From the NCBI RefSeq assembly GCF_012927185.1, contig NZ_JABBGB010000001.1, positions 372,001 to 436,000 of the forward strand: 64,000 nucleotides of DNA, read 5' to 3'. Numbering within the stretch: position 1 is the first letter of the stretch; every line of letters starts with the position of its first letter. Made by a program: the position numbers and the translations under genes. This document shows, in pieces, positions 36,085-45,378 of this stretch. The notes under the pieces were generated by a model that saw only the letters and a list, made by a program, of their open reading frames with translations, was not told where the DNA came from and searched no databases. Source of the DNA: Pseudoflavitalea sp. G-6-1-2 (lineage in GTDB: Bacteria; Bacteroidota; Bacteroidia; Chitinophagales; Chitinophagaceae).

Positions 36085-37167
36085 CTATTCCGCTTTTAAC
36101 CTGAGATGGCTGATCACTTCCTGCGGAGCTACAAACTGGCAGGCGATCTTGTCTGCATCTTTCACTTTCTGAATTCCTTCGAGCAGTATCCGGTCAGATT
36201 CCGCGATACCACCACTCACCACATAGAGATCGGGCATTTCGCCTGCAACTGTGATGTCTCTTGACTTCACCACATTGTCTTTATCAACTACAAAAACATA
36301 TTTCTTATCCTGTATTTCGTAGGTAGCTTTTTGTGGAATCACCAATGCATTCTTCATGGGGAGGCTCATCATCACTTTTCCCGTTTGCCCGTTCTTCAGC
36401 AATCTGTCAGGGTTCGGGAAGCGCGCGCGGAAAGCGATATTGCCGGTTTCGTTGTCGAACTCACCTTCGATCAGTTCCACAAATCCTTTGTAGGGAAGGA
36501 TGCTGTTGTTGGCGAGCAGCAGATTCACTTTGGTATTGGCTCTGCCTTTTACATTGGTCTGGTATTCGAGGTATTCGGGCTCAGACACATTGAAGTAAGC
36601 GAACATCTCGCTGTTGTCTGAGAGACTGGTGAGCAGCTCTCCTTCATCGATGAGGCTTCCCAGTTTTTTTGGAATACGGTCGATCACTCCATCGAAAGGA
36701 GCCCTGATCTCGGTGAAAGACAAATGCAGTTTTGCCAGCGCTGTTTCAGCTTTTGCCTGATCCAGCTTGGCTTGTGCCACTGCCTGCTCATTTTTTGAAA
36801 CGATGTTTTTGTCTACCAGTGCCTTGGTATTCTGCAATTCCACTTCTGCCGCTTTGGCTTCCGCCTCTGCTTTCAGCAATTCTGCTTCATAGATCTTGGG
36901 CATGATGCGGAACAGTACTTGTCCGGCTTTCACAAACTGTCCTTCATCTACATAAATGTTTTGCAGAAATCCTTTTTCCTGAGCCCTGATCTCGATGTTC
37001 CTTACAGACCTGATCTGCGAAACATACTCTTTGGTGAATGATGTATCCACTCTGATGGGGCTGGTAACTGCGAATTTGCTGGCTTCTTCTTTTTGTTCTT
37101 TTTCTGATTTACAGCTTGATTGGGACAGCAATGCCAACAAGCACATGAACACAATGATCCTCTTCAT
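36085..37167 (-). CDS. RND efflux periplasmic adaptor (membrane fusion protein)
   Basis: This 360-residue protein has a signal sequence ending LSQSSC with Cys19 as the probable lipid site. The order is membrane-proximal domain, lipoyl domain and hairpin: IRSVRNIEIRAQEKGFLQNIYVDEGQFVKAGQVLF, then a coiled-coil hairpin (KAEAEAKAAEVELQNTKALVDKNIVSKNEQAVAQAKLDQAKAE split by a turn), then RAPFDGVIDRIPKKLGSLIDEGELL, then a beta-barrel. It joins the pump to the outer-membrane channel. It is the first gene of the operon. The 170-bp flank upstream has no clear TAnnTTTG box that I could find. Confidence 0.93.
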   Translation of the reverse strand: MKRIIVFMCLLALLSQSSCKSEKEQKEEASKFAVTSPIRVDTSFTKEYVSQIRSVRNIEIRAQEKGFLQNIYVDEGQFVKAGQVLFRIMPKIYEAELLKAEAEAKAAEVELQNTKALVDKNIVSKNEQAVAQAKLDQAKAETALAKLHLSFTEIRAPFDGVIDRIPKKLGSLIDEGELLTSLSDNSEMFAYFNVSEPEYLEYQTNVKGRANTKVNLLLANNSILPYKGFVELIEGEFDNETGNIAFRARFPNPDRLLKNGQTGKVMMSLPMKNALVIPQKATYEIQDKKYVFVVDKDNVVKSRDITVAGEMPDLYVVSGGIAESDRILLEGIQKVKDADKIACQFVAPQEVISHLRLKAE

Positions 37168-37337
37168 GACGATAACTAAATGTTGAGCGGTTAAATGTTT
37201 GGAGCAGGCGGCTCCTCTTTAGGGAAAGGCAAGAACAACCGGTAGTGGTGGATGCGGATTATTGCAGCATCTGTAACGTTAACGAACAACCGTTAATTAG
37301 CAACCATACCTCTCCAGAGAGAGGCCGTGCCGGATGA

Positions 37338-37727
37338 TCAGATTCTTAAAGTTCTTTGCAAGATGTATCTGTACGACGAATAGTGGTCGGTAGGCTGATG
37401 CTCCCAGTAAGAACCGGGATCATCGTCTGGTATAGTGTACCGGGAAAGTAAATGGCTGTAATTCGCCAGCAGTCTCGATTTTCGGGCAAAGGCATTGACA
37501 CTGTCTTCATCTTCCAGATCTTCTATGATCAGAAAATCAGCAGCGCCCGATGTATTTCCTTTGTTCAGCGAAGCTTCCTGCTTTGCTGCAACTGCCAGCT
37601 GTTTCTTTTCATTACCCTGTGCAGAAACGTAACAAATGGGGTGATGATGGATACCTATATAAACGAGATCGTCCCCGCGGAAAAGCAGGGAAAACAGGAT
37701 CACGATAAAAAGGATTCTCCTCATCAT
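37338..37727 (-). CDS. Small exported or membrane-anchored protein with HHHPIC motif
   Basis: From the ATG at 37727 the protein has 129 residues (the ORF start at 37742 adds five). An N-terminal hydrophobic segment (RRILFIVILFSLLF) is followed by GDDLVYIGIHHHPICYVSAQG; HHHPIC could bind a metal, and the sequence after it is charged and probably disordered (LIIEDLEDEDSVNAFARKS). The end is rich in Tyr and His (HQPTDHYSSYRYI). No known family is recognised. It is oriented away from the adaptor gene in the same direction, 171 bases upstream. Its reality rests on the signal-like N-terminus and on the lack of any other gene in the region. Confidence 0.6.
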   Translation of the reverse strand: MMRRILFIVILFSLLFRGDDLVYIGIHHHPICYVSAQGNEKKQLAVAAKQEASLNKGNTSGAADFLIIEDLEDEDSVNAFARKSRLLANYSHLLSRYTIPDDDPGSYWEHQPTDHYSSYRYILQRTLRI

Positions 37728-37954
37728 TGAATAAAAATACACACTGAAAAAAAAAACGATTAGTAATACTCAGTTCATGAGTTACCAAATACCATGCAAA
37801 ATTGGGGACTTTCTTTTGTAAATAGATAAAGCCATATTTATCTTATGGTTAATCACGTGTTAACGAATGCGAACACAGGCCGCATCTGTATTGCATTGCA
37901 GCCGAATTGGGTATTCACAAATTATTAACGAAGATGAAATAGGGGAACAAACGT

Positions 37955-40351
37955 TTATTCTGCTTTCAAACTTTTTGCAGGATTCATCAAAGCAGTTCTT
38001 GCAGTGTACAGTACAATTAATAATAGCGTAACACCACCTAGAGCCATCATGGAAACTATAAATGGATTGAGGGTGATGCTCACTCTCGCGGCATAATTGT
38101 TCAGCCATTGGTTCATGATGAACCATGCAAGCGGACAAGCTACCAGCGCCGTTATTGTTATGATCAGCAGAAACTCTTTCACAAAGAGCATAATGATTCC
38201 GGGAACCGAAGCGCCCAGCACTTTTCTGATGCCAATCTCCCTGATCCTTTTCTGCACATTCATGGCAACCAGACCAAGTACGCCCAGCAGCACAATCAGC
38301 AGGCACAAAGCCGTAGCTGTATAAGCCGCTTTCTTCATACGGATTTCGTTGGCATAGATCCGCTGAAGCGCTTCATCCATAAAACTGAATTCAAAGGAAC
38401 TGCCGGGGAGCAACTCTGCCCATTTGTTTTCAATAGACCGGATGGTTTCTTTGGTATTTCCGGGTTGAAGTTTCAGGGAAAAGAATCTGTATATCGGTAC
38501 GGCATCTACATTGAGGTAGACCACCGGTTGCATTTTCTGTTGCATGGAACCAATATAGAAATCCGCAGTTACTCCTTTTACAGAGAACACCGTAGGGTCG
38601 CCGGCCATTCGCAATTGTTGCCCAATAGCCTCTTCCGCATTTTTCCAGCCAAGCATTTTTGCAGCTGTTTCGTTCAGCACTACTTTTCCGGAATCTGCAG
38701 AATTGAAGTATTGTCCGGCCTTTACCGGTATCTGATAAGTGGTGAGATAATGTTCATCTGTAATCAAATTCTGTAAAGCGATGGCTTGTGTTGAATCAGC
38801 ACCCAGTCTGAAAACAGCCGACGAACCGCCGTTATTGCCATTGGGAATTTCATAAGAAAGGCTCACCTCTTTCACTCCGGGCAGGTTCGCCAATTCATTT
38901 CGCACCGTGGCCATTCTTTCTACGCCCTGTGGAGTCCAGTCACGCGGCACTTGCGAACTCACCACAAATTCTTTGTTGTATCCCAGCTCACGACCGAAGA
39001 AATAAGCAACCTGTTGTGTGATGATGCCTGCCGCCACCAACACTATCAATGCAATGCCAAACTGAAACCCAACCAACGATCTCCTGAGCAGGATATTCTC
39101 CTTTACCGATTTCAGCTTCCCTTTCAGCGACTCGATTGTTTTCATAGAACTCAGCACCAATGCGGGATACACACCCGCCATAAAACCAACCGCCACTGAA
39201 ATGATCAATGGAATAAGAACAAACCAGGAAGGGAATGCCATCAGCTCCGGCAATTCTTTTCCCACAATGCTGCTGAATAAGGGCCGCATCATCGCATATC
39301 CTGCAATGGCCATCAGGGTTGACACCAGCACCAGAATAAATGCTTCGGACAAGAACTGCATTACCAGTTGCTTCTTCATTCCGCCCAGCACTTTTCTTAC
39401 GCCGATCTCCTTCATACGGGTTCCCGACCTGCTGATGGAAATGTTTACAAAGTTTACAATGGCCATCAGAAGAATGAAAAGTCCTGCAATGGATAATGTA
39501 TACAGCATTCTGCTGACCAGTCCGTTATTTTTTCCGAGATAGTATTTGCTTAACTGTATGGGGGTAACTGAAAGATTCTGTTGCAGCACAGCCGGAGCAT
39601 TGCTGCGGATCAGCTGATCCAGCGGCCCTTGCAGCGATTTTGGATCAACGCCCTCCTGCAGTTCAACGAAAGAAGGAACATAGATATTCTGCCAGGACTC
39701 AACATCCATTCTGCCGAACCAGGCAACTGAACTAAATCCTGTAAGAAAATTCAACTGATCGTCGGTAAGGTTTGTCACTGAGTTTTCCGAAGGTTCTTTC
39801 ATTACAGCAGTAATCTGGAACTCCCGTTTATCCCCCGAAAAATTCCTGACGGTGATGCTTTCGCCCACCACATCTGTTCTGCCGAAATACTTGATCGCTT
39901 TTTCTTCGGGTATTACAATGGAGAAAGGATTGTTCAATGCAGTGGCAGCATCGCCATGAAGCATCTTAAATCCATACATGGTAAGAATGGTACTGTCGCC
40001 CACCTGTATGGATTCTCTGAAATGTTTATCGCCTTTTGACAGCTGAGAAGAAATGCCATCGAACCGATAGAAGTTCTTCACCAGGTGAGGATATTCTTCT
40101 TTCAGTCTTTTGGCTATCGGGCCGAAGCTGGTGAGATCATTACCGAGATTCGGATCTTTCGAATGCGTTTGCAAAATGTACTGACGATCTGCATTGCTGA
40201 GTTGTTTGTTCACCTGCAACTCCTGCCACACATACGCAGTGATCAGTAACGCAAACGTAATGCCCGCGAACAGTCCTGCGATATTCACCAGTGAATGAAA
40301 GCGATGTTTGATGATATTCCTCCAGGCGATTCTCAAATTGGTTTTGAACAT
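37955..40351 (-). CDS. ABC transporter permease (MacB periplasmic core + FtsX domains)
   Basis: This 798-residue protein has a MacB-like duplicated layout: TM1 (about residues 21-42), a periplasmic core (about 45-280), FtsX TM block 1 (about 285-405), linker helix, TM about 430-450, a second periplasmic core (about 455-665) and FtsX TM block 2 (about 680-795). MFKTNLRIAWRNIIKHRFHSLVNIAG and the end AKSLKAE are typical of the Bacteroidota family, which usually lacks a fused ATPase. No ATP-binding partner is encoded nearby, so it must use one from elsewhere. The substrate is unknown. A TATATTTG -7 box may lie at 40424-40431 on its strand. Confidence 0.93.
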   Translation of the reverse strand: MFKTNLRIAWRNIIKHRFHSLVNIAGLFAGITFALLITAYVWQELQVNKQLSNADRQYILQTHSKDPNLGNDLTSFGPIAKRLKEEYPHLVKNFYRFDGISSQLSKGDKHFRESIQVGDSTILTMYGFKMLHGDAATALNNPFSIVIPEEKAIKYFGRTDVVGESITVRNFSGDKREFQITAVMKEPSENSVTNLTDDQLNFLTGFSSVAWFGRMDVESWQNIYVPSFVELQEGVDPKSLQGPLDQLIRSNAPAVLQQNLSVTPIQLSKYYLGKNNGLVSRMLYTLSIAGLFILLMAIVNFVNISISRSGTRMKEIGVRKVLGGMKKQLVMQFLSEAFILVLVSTLMAIAGYAMMRPLFSSIVGKELPELMAFPSWFVLIPLIISVAVGFMAGVYPALVLSSMKTIESLKGKLKSVKENILLRRSLVGFQFGIALIVLVAAGIITQQVAYFFGRELGYNKEFVVSSQVPRDWTPQGVERMATVRNELANLPGVKEVSLSYEIPNGNNGGSSAVFRLGADSTQAIALQNLITDEHYLTTYQIPVKAGQYFNSADSGKVVLNETAAKMLGWKNAEEAIGQQLRMAGDPTVFSVKGVTADFYIGSMQQKMQPVVYLNVDAVPIYRFFSLKLQPGNTKETIRSIENKWAELLPGSSFEFSFMDEALQRIYANEIRMKKAAYTATALCLLIVLLGVLGLVAMNVQKRIREIGIRKVLGASVPGIIMLFVKEFLLIITITALVACPLAWFIMNQWLNNYAARVSITLNPFIVSMMALGGVTLLLIVLYTARTALMNPAKSLKAE

Positions 40352-40473
40352 AGCGACAACAATTTTTCAGTCAGTGGCCTTAGGTTTACAAAGAGTATTC
40401 CTTTTTTGCACTCTATTGGTTATCAAATATATACCCACTAACATTATTCTTAATTGTTCGCTTTCGATACAAC

Positions 40474-40992
40474 TTATTGTACGAATCTGCTGAAGTGCAT
40501 ATACCAGTTCCATTCCCAGCTTTGTCCGTTATCCGTAGAAATGGCCTGGCTCCAAACCGGGTGTTCGGGATCACTTGCATCCCATTTGAATCTCCAGAGC
40601 ACATCGAGTTCTCCGTGTTTTCCTTTGGAATAGAAATGTCCGACGCCATCGGTGAACGAACCCACCACAGGATTATCGAGTGTACCGGTATTGCTGTCCG
40701 CCCAATAGATGCTCCAGAGTTTTGTTTGCGGATTGAAGAGCCGAAGTGTCATGCCTTCAAAATCATCCATCAGAAAGTCGTCGATATTGCCGGTATTTTT
40801 CAGAATAGGATAACATTCCTGTGTTGAAGCAAATTCTATCCACTCATTGCTGTTCACCAATCGCTCTTTCAGCTTTCGGTTCTTAAGTTGCCATTTGCCG
40901 AAGAAGAAATCGAAATCATGTTTGGATGAGGAAGGAGAAGCGGGAATGATGAGTGCTCCTTTTTCGTCGAATTCAAATTTTCTCAGTTCCAT
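40474..40992 (-). CDS. DUF1579-like protein of unknown function
   Basis: This 172-residue protein has no signal peptide. SSSKHDFDFFFGKWQLKNRKLKERL is the start of a lipocalin-like beta-barrel of the DUF1579/THAP4-like type, followed by strands such as MTLRLFNPQTKLWSIYWADS, VGSFTDGVGHFYS, DVLWRFKWDASDPEHPVWSQAIS and DNGQSWEWNWYMHFSRF. The family fold may bind a small ligand; there is no known role. It is 122 bases upstream of the permease gene on the same strand, but the two look unrelated. The family call is from pattern memory, so moderate confidence. Confidence 0.75.
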   Translation of the reverse strand: MELRKFEFDEKGALIIPASPSSSKHDFDFFFGKWQLKNRKLKERLVNSNEWIEFASTQECYPILKNTGNIDDFLMDDFEGMTLRLFNPQTKLWSIYWADSNTGTLDNPVVGSFTDGVGHFYSKGKHGELDVLWRFKWDASDPEHPVWSQAISTDNGQSWEWNWYMHFSRFVQ

Positions 40993-41210
40993 CTGGTTGA
41001 TATTTAAAACGGAAATAAAGCTGTTTGATGATGCCGTCCGATCGATATCCGACCAGATCGGGAAAACGCCGGACCAGCAATGACATTATCAGTACAGGAA
41101 AACCAGCCCTGCCGGCATTTGATCGTACCTTCACACTCCTTTTCAACAAGGCTGTACAATCTCCCCTTTCGCCACCCACTCACTTAATCATAACAATTAA
41201 ATCATTCGCT

Positions 41211-41504
41211 ATGATCTTCGTTCACGACATCTTCGTTTGCAAGCCAGGCAATGCATCAAAACTGGCAAAAAAATTCAAGGAAGCCATGACAGGGCAGGAA
41301 GAATTGGTTCACGTTATGACAGACCTCACCGGACAATACAACCGTGTGATAATGGTTACAAAATATGCCAATCTTACGGCATATGAAAAAAGCTGGGAGA
41401 AATACAAAGAGAATCCTGAGCTGGCAAAAAAAATGGAAGAGACCATGCAAGGCTATCAGGAAATGTACCTCACCGGATCACGAGAAATTTATCAAACCTC
41501 TTAG
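41211..41504 (+). CDS. NIPSNAP-like small dimeric alpha/beta-barrel protein
   Basis: From the ATG at 41211 the protein has 97 residues: MIFVHDIFVCKPGNASKLAKKFKEAMTG begins a ferredoxin-like alpha/beta fold of the NIPSNAP/antibiotic-monooxygenase type, with HVMTDLTGQYNRVIMVTKYANLTAYEKSWEKY as the second half. The ORF as given starts at 41025, but this would add a 62-residue polar extension without homology and is rejected. No haem or metal ligands are evident. It is followed directly by a bidirectional terminator shared with the serine hydrolase. The function is unknown. Confidence 0.85.
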   Translation: MIFVHDIFVCKPGNASKLAKKFKEAMTGQEELVHVMTDLTGQYNRVIMVTKYANLTAYEKSWEKYKENPELAKKMEETMQGYQEMYLTGSREIYQTS

Positions 41505-41505
41505 A

Positions 41506-41535
41506 ATAACAAAGCCCCTCACGGGGCTTTGTTAT
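41506..41535. terminator. Bidirectional terminator between convergent genes
   Basis: ATAACAAAGCCCC (41506-41518) pairs with GGGGCTTTGTTAT (41523-41535), a 13-bp stem with a TCAC loop. It begins 2 bases after the NIPSNAP-like stop and lies 17 bases after the stop of the serine hydrolase on the other strand. Confidence 0.85.
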
Positions 41536-41551
41536 TTATGGCTATTCTTAC

Positions 41552-42994
41552 TTATTGCTTCGACAACCATTGAATCAGGTCTGCGCCGGTTTTGTCTGCT
41601 GCAATGGCACTGTTCACCAGCACCACCACCGCTATTTTCTTTTCCAGATTTACAGCAAGATATGATCGATAACCACCTGTTGCACCATTGTGAAACAGAA
41701 CGGGCACATCTCCGGCAAACACATGCATCCACGCGATACCGATGGCTGATTTCTCCATAGTAAAAGTTGTATCGTGCGTGAGTGCAATATCTTTTGTCAA
41801 CGATCTGGAAGGCGCATCCCACTGGGCTTTCGCATATTTCAGCAAATCGGTTGCCGTTGAGCGCAGGCCACCCGCACCCTGATATACCGGAGGCAGATTT
41901 CTGGGAAAATAATATTCTCCTGAAGCATCATACCCGGTTGCAAACCTGGCAGAATCTTCTTTTCTGATATGAATTCTTGTGTCCTTCATTCCCAACGGAT
42001 CGCAGATATATTTCCAGATCAGCTGCTCATATGTTTTGTTGTACAATCTTTGCAGGATGGTGCTCACCAGTGAAACTCCGGCATTGGAATATTCAGATTT
42101 TACACCCGGTTCATTTAAGAGTTTAAGGTTCTTCAGAAAGCCAAAGAACTGCTCAACCGGATAAATGATGATACCATTCTGATCGATCTTCTTTTCATCG
42201 AACTTCTCCGGCATTCTCGGAAAACCGGCAGTGTGATTCATCAGATGCCTGAAAGTAACTGCCTTGCCATTGAGTTGCAGCAAAGGAATTGAATCAGGAA
42301 GATATTTGTTCACCGGATCATCCAGTTTCAGTTTTCCTTCATGAATGGCATGTGCAAGTATGGTAGCAGTAAATGTTTTGCTGATGGAACCTATTTCAGA
42401 AATGGTGCTGGCATCCGGAATTGCATGCGTCTTTTTATTGGTTTCGCCATAACCATAAAAGTATTGTTGATTTCGATCGAGAATGCCGATGATCATACCC
42501 GATGTATTGGCCTGTGTCATATAATTCAAGGCAAGCTCATTCACCTTTTTATCGAGATCTGTCTTCAATGGATTGGAGGTTGCAATATCCTTTGGATCGC
42601 GCTTTACTGAAGGTTGGTATGGGCCAAGCAATAAGTAAAATATCCTGTCATTTTTATCGATGCCCACACTGAGCAGGGATGGTCCGGATGCAAAATCAAC
42701 TTTATAAAAAAAGATACCGTTTGTGGTTTTCTCGAAACTGCTTGCGACAATCTTTCCCATCGGGTAAATGCCTTTCTCCGTGACAGTTTTGAACTGATCG
42801 GCATTCAACTGTTCCCGAAAGGAAGGAGCCGTTAGTTCATAGAGTTTCTCCGATTGTTTTTCGTTCAGGAACTGTTGCACCAGTGCAGTTATCGAGTCGG
42901 TTCTTTGCCGAAGGGTTCGCTGTGCAAAGGATACGGCGCTGATGCTCAGTGTGCAGGCAAGCAGCAGGATGCGGTTTAGATGAATGGTTATCAT
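41552..42994 (-). CDS. Class C beta-lactamase-like serine hydrolase with DUF3887-type N-terminal domain
   Basis: This 480-residue exported protein (signal peptide to about residue 25, VSFAQ) has an N-terminal DUF3887-like domain (about 30-130: ALVQQFLNEKQSEKLYELTAPSF, then FYKVDFASGPSLLSVG) and a beta-lactamase/penicillin-binding-protein-like domain (about 150-475). The catalytic SxxK is SISK (Ser203-Lys206), the YxN is YSN (Tyr302-Asn304), and the KTG counterpart is HNG in LFHNGATGGY. Family members act as peptidases or esterases on peptidoglycan or small esters; classical beta-lactam resistance is not implied. A TACTTTTG box on its strand (43050-43043) fits a promoter. Confidence 0.91.
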   Translation of the reverse strand: MITIHLNRILLLACTLSISAVSFAQRTLRQRTDSITALVQQFLNEKQSEKLYELTAPSFREQLNADQFKTVTEKGIYPMGKIVASSFEKTTNGIFFYKVDFASGPSLLSVGIDKNDRIFYLLLGPYQPSVKRDPKDIATSNPLKTDLDKKVNELALNYMTQANTSGMIIGILDRNQQYFYGYGETNKKTHAIPDASTISEIGSISKTFTATILAHAIHEGKLKLDDPVNKYLPDSIPLLQLNGKAVTFRHLMNHTAGFPRMPEKFDEKKIDQNGIIIYPVEQFFGFLKNLKLLNEPGVKSEYSNAGVSLVSTILQRLYNKTYEQLIWKYICDPLGMKDTRIHIRKEDSARFATGYDASGEYYFPRNLPPVYQGAGGLRSTATDLLKYAKAQWDAPSRSLTKDIALTHDTTFTMEKSAIGIAWMHVFAGDVPVLFHNGATGGYRSYLAVNLEKKIAVVVLVNSAIAADKTGADLIQWLSKQ

Positions 42995-43300
42995 ATAAGG
43001 CAGTTTGATGCAGCGATAAATTAATTCAAAAAAGCTTCATATCAAAAGTAGCAAGTCTGGTATCATTGGCCGGCTTCATCTTTACAGGCGGCCATTCAAT
43101 GCATCCAATAATTTTCTATATTTGATCTCCGGCCAATATGGTGTTAATCTTACCAGCTCCTGAAACAGACCTCCCGGACAATCGGTTTATTTCTCTGAAA
43201 CATCTCGAAATACCCCTTCAAAGATCAGCTGCAACGATTTCTATACAAGCTTTTACACAGCCTGACAGTATCATTATTCATGTAATCTAAAATCTGAATT
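42995..43300. promoter_or_regulatory. Divergent promoter region with inverted repeat
   Basis: This 306-bp gap holds no gene. TACTTTTG on the minus strand (43050-43043) and TATATTTG on the plus strand (43117-43124) are perfect TAnnTTTG boxes of opposite direction. ATTGGCCGG (43065-43073) and CCGGCCAAT (43129-43137) are a perfect inverted pair 64 bp apart; one arm lies in the -33 region of the leftward promoter, the other near the predicted start of the rightward one. Confidence 0.5.
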
Positions 43301-43996
43301 ATGGCAAACAAGACAAACATCGTACTTGTTCATGGCGCCTGGGGTGATGGAAGTCACTGGCGTAAGGTACTTCCCATTCTGAAGAATGCGGGGCACACAG
43401 TAGTGGCAACACAGAATCCGCTGACTTCATTGGCAGATGATGCAGAGATCACACGGAGATTGGCAGAATCCATGGACGGTTCAACTATCCTTGTAGGTCA
43501 TTCTTATGGCGGTGCCATTATTACGGAAGCTGCCGGTAAATGTCCAAATGTAACCGGCCTTGTTTACATCGCAGCATTCGCGCCTGATACATCCGAAAAC
43601 CTTGGCGGGCTGCTGGGCAGAACCGATCCTCCTCCGGGAGCAGCTGCATTGCGGCCAGACAAATATGGTTTTCTCTGGATCGACCGCCCACAATTCCATG
43701 AAAACTTCTGTCAGGATCTCGATCCCGAAGAAGCATATGTGATGCAGGCTGCAGAGAAACCGACCTCCGGAAAATGTTTTGAAGACAAACCCACAGATGC
43801 CGGCTGGAAAAATCTCCCCACCTGGTATCAGGTGTCTGATAAAGACCGGATGATTCCACCAGCAACACAGCAGTGGTTTGCAGAAAGAATGAAGGCAACC
43901 ACTATACACCTGCCAGCCAGCCATGCATCGATGGCTTCGCATCCAAAAGAAGTTGCAGAGTTGATCCTGAAAGCTGCGGCGGCTTCTTACAAGTAA
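43301..43996 (+). CDS. Alpha/beta hydrolase
   Basis: This 231-residue protein is a single alpha/beta-hydrolase domain without a signal peptide. The nucleophile elbow is GHSYGG with Ser68; the oxyanion region is LVHGAWGDGSHW; the acid is likely in VSDKDRMIP and the His in PASHASMASHP. It resembles the small esterase/hydrolase group that includes plant methyl-esterase-like and HNL-like proteins, but the substrate cannot be told. It is followed by a strong terminator and divergent from the serine hydrolase gene. Confidence 0.92.
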   Translation: MANKTNIVLVHGAWGDGSHWRKVLPILKNAGHTVVATQNPLTSLADDAEITRRLAESMDGSTILVGHSYGGAIITEAAGKCPNVTGLVYIAAFAPDTSENLGGLLGRTDPPPGAAALRPDKYGFLWIDRPQFHENFCQDLDPEEAYVMQAAEKPTSGKCFEDKPTDAGWKNLPTWYQVSDKDRMIPPATQQWFAERMKATTIHLPASHASMASHPKEVAELILKAAAASYK

Positions 43997-44022
43997 CAGC
44001 AGCATGCGATCAGTTTATTAAG

Positions 44023-44059
44023 AAGACTGATTCAGAAAAAATCCGGATCAGTCTTTTTT
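44023..44059 (+). terminator. Rho-independent terminator
   Basis: AAGACTGAT (44023-44031) pairs with ATCAGTCTT (44047-44055), and the stem is followed by a T-run to 44059. It lies 26 bases after the alpha/beta hydrolase stop. Confidence 0.8.
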
Positions 44060-44077
44060 CATACAATCGGTTTACAA

Positions 44078-44638
44078 ATGTCATCCTCCATTACAAAATC
44101 AAATTTCATCGTCATCACGGGTGGTCCGGGTATGGGCAAAACTTCCCTTATTCGTCACCTCATACAATTGGGGTATTCCTGTGTGGAAGAGTCCGGCCGT
44201 TCCATTATCCAGCAACAGGTAGCCGAAGGCAAAGATGCGCTGCCATGGAAGAACAGAATGGCTTTTGCACAATTGATGTTCAATAGATCGCTCGAAGATT
44301 TTTTTCAGCGGATCACGCAATCAGCGCCTGTTTTTTTCGACAGAGGAATACCGGATATCATCGGATATCTTGAGCTCTGCGAACTTCCCGTGCCTGCCGA
44401 TATAATGGAAACAGCGTTGCGGAATCGTTATCACAAAGACGTTTTTGTAACACCGCCATGGCAGCAGATCTATGTGCAGGATGAAGAAAGAAAGCAGGAT
44501 GCCGAAGAAGCCATTCGTACCTACGAAAAAATGATGGAAGTCTACAGCAGGCTTGGATATAAACTCATCGAGATTCCGAAACTTCCGGTAAGCGACCGCG
44601 TATGCTTTATGCTCGACCACCTGCACGATGTGCTTTAA
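44078..44638 (+). CDS. AAA family ATPase (AAA_28-like)
   Basis: This 186-residue protein begins with FIVITGGPGMGKTSLIRHL, a Walker A motif (GGPGMGKT, Lys21). Later features are FFDRGIPDIIGYLELC, a Walker B-like acidic segment, and QQIYVQDEERKQDAEEAIRTYEKMMEVY, typical of the AAA_28 group of small P-loop proteins, some of which act as kinases of small molecules. No substrate can be named. It starts 18 bases after the terminator of the previous gene, and is followed by the DUF1801 protein gene 89 bases later. Confidence 0.88.
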   Translation: MSSSITKSNFIVITGGPGMGKTSLIRHLIQLGYSCVEESGRSIIQQQVAEGKDALPWKNRMAFAQLMFNRSLEDFFQRITQSAPVFFDRGIPDIIGYLELCELPVPADIMETALRNRYHKDVFVTPPWQQIYVQDEERKQDAEEAIRTYEKMMEVYSRLGYKLIEIPKLPVSDRVCFMLDHLHDVL

Positions 44639-44727
44639 AGCCGCATTCCACCTCAATTTTGTCGCTTTTACACTCATTGGTTTTGACATCGATTCAGTAA
44701 GTTGCAGTGAATTCTAAATTACTGCAT

Positions 44728-45141
44728 ATGGCTACTGTTAAATCAGATTTCAATCAGATTGATGAATACATCACTGCATATCCACCCGATTTTCAGGCGC
44801 GCCTGCAGGAGCTGAGAAAGATCATCCGCGCAGCTGCTCCAAAGGCAGAGGAACTCATCAGCTATGGTATGCCGGCATATAAACAGCAAGGCATGCTGGT
44901 ATATTTCGGAGCAAATAAAGCGCATATAGGATTTTATCCGGGCGGGAAATTGTCTGGTCTCGATGAATCGCTGCAACAGGAGATTTCAAAATACAAAGGC
45001 ACACCCGCTTCCATTCACCTGCCATATGACAAGGCGATTCCGAAAACATTGGTTACAAAGATTGTGAAGTATCGTGTGAGTGAGAATGCGGCGAATGCGA
45101 TAATCAAAGCGGAGAAGAAGGCAGCTGGAAAGAAGAAATAA
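44728..45141 (+). CDS. DUF1801 (YdhG-like) protein
   Basis: From the ATG at 44728 the protein has 137 residues; the ORF start at 44707 adds seven. MATVKSDFNQIDEYITAYPPDFQARLQELRKII with LISYGMPAYKQQGMLVYFGANKAHIGFYPG matches the DUF1801/YdhG group (PF08818), small alpha/beta proteins sometimes called iron chaperone-like. The true function is unknown. The C-terminus is Lys-rich. It is a single gene, followed by 237 bases with no gene and then the ABC permease gene. Confidence 0.85.
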   Translation: MATVKSDFNQIDEYITAYPPDFQARLQELRKIIRAAAPKAEELISYGMPAYKQQGMLVYFGANKAHIGFYPGGKLSGLDESLQQEISKYKGTPASIHLPYDKAIPKTLVTKIVKYRVSENAANAIIKAEKKAAGKKK

Positions 45142-45378
45142 AGAAACGCTTTAGTCTGATAATTCAACAGATCACTACCGGAAAACCAGTATTCGCCTGA
45201 AACACCTGCTGGCATTGGCTCTCCGCCATCGCCATCCGCTCATCCATTATTGCAACATTCTCCCGCAAAACTTGTCTATCTTCAGTAGAGTTACTTTCTC
45301 ATTTCCAATTTCATTTCTTCCATAAGCCGACAAGGCCATCCATAACCAATTGCATAACCAACGCTAAACAACCCCAGT

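Noticed and set aside
37860-38306. 148-codon minus-strand frame
   Set aside because: Overlaps the end of the ABC permease gene in another frame; Cys- and His-rich sequence typical of a shadow frame.
41025-41210. N-terminal extension of the NIPSNAP-like gene
   Set aside because: The extension is polar, lacks a family match, and the ATG at 41211 begins the conserved domain.
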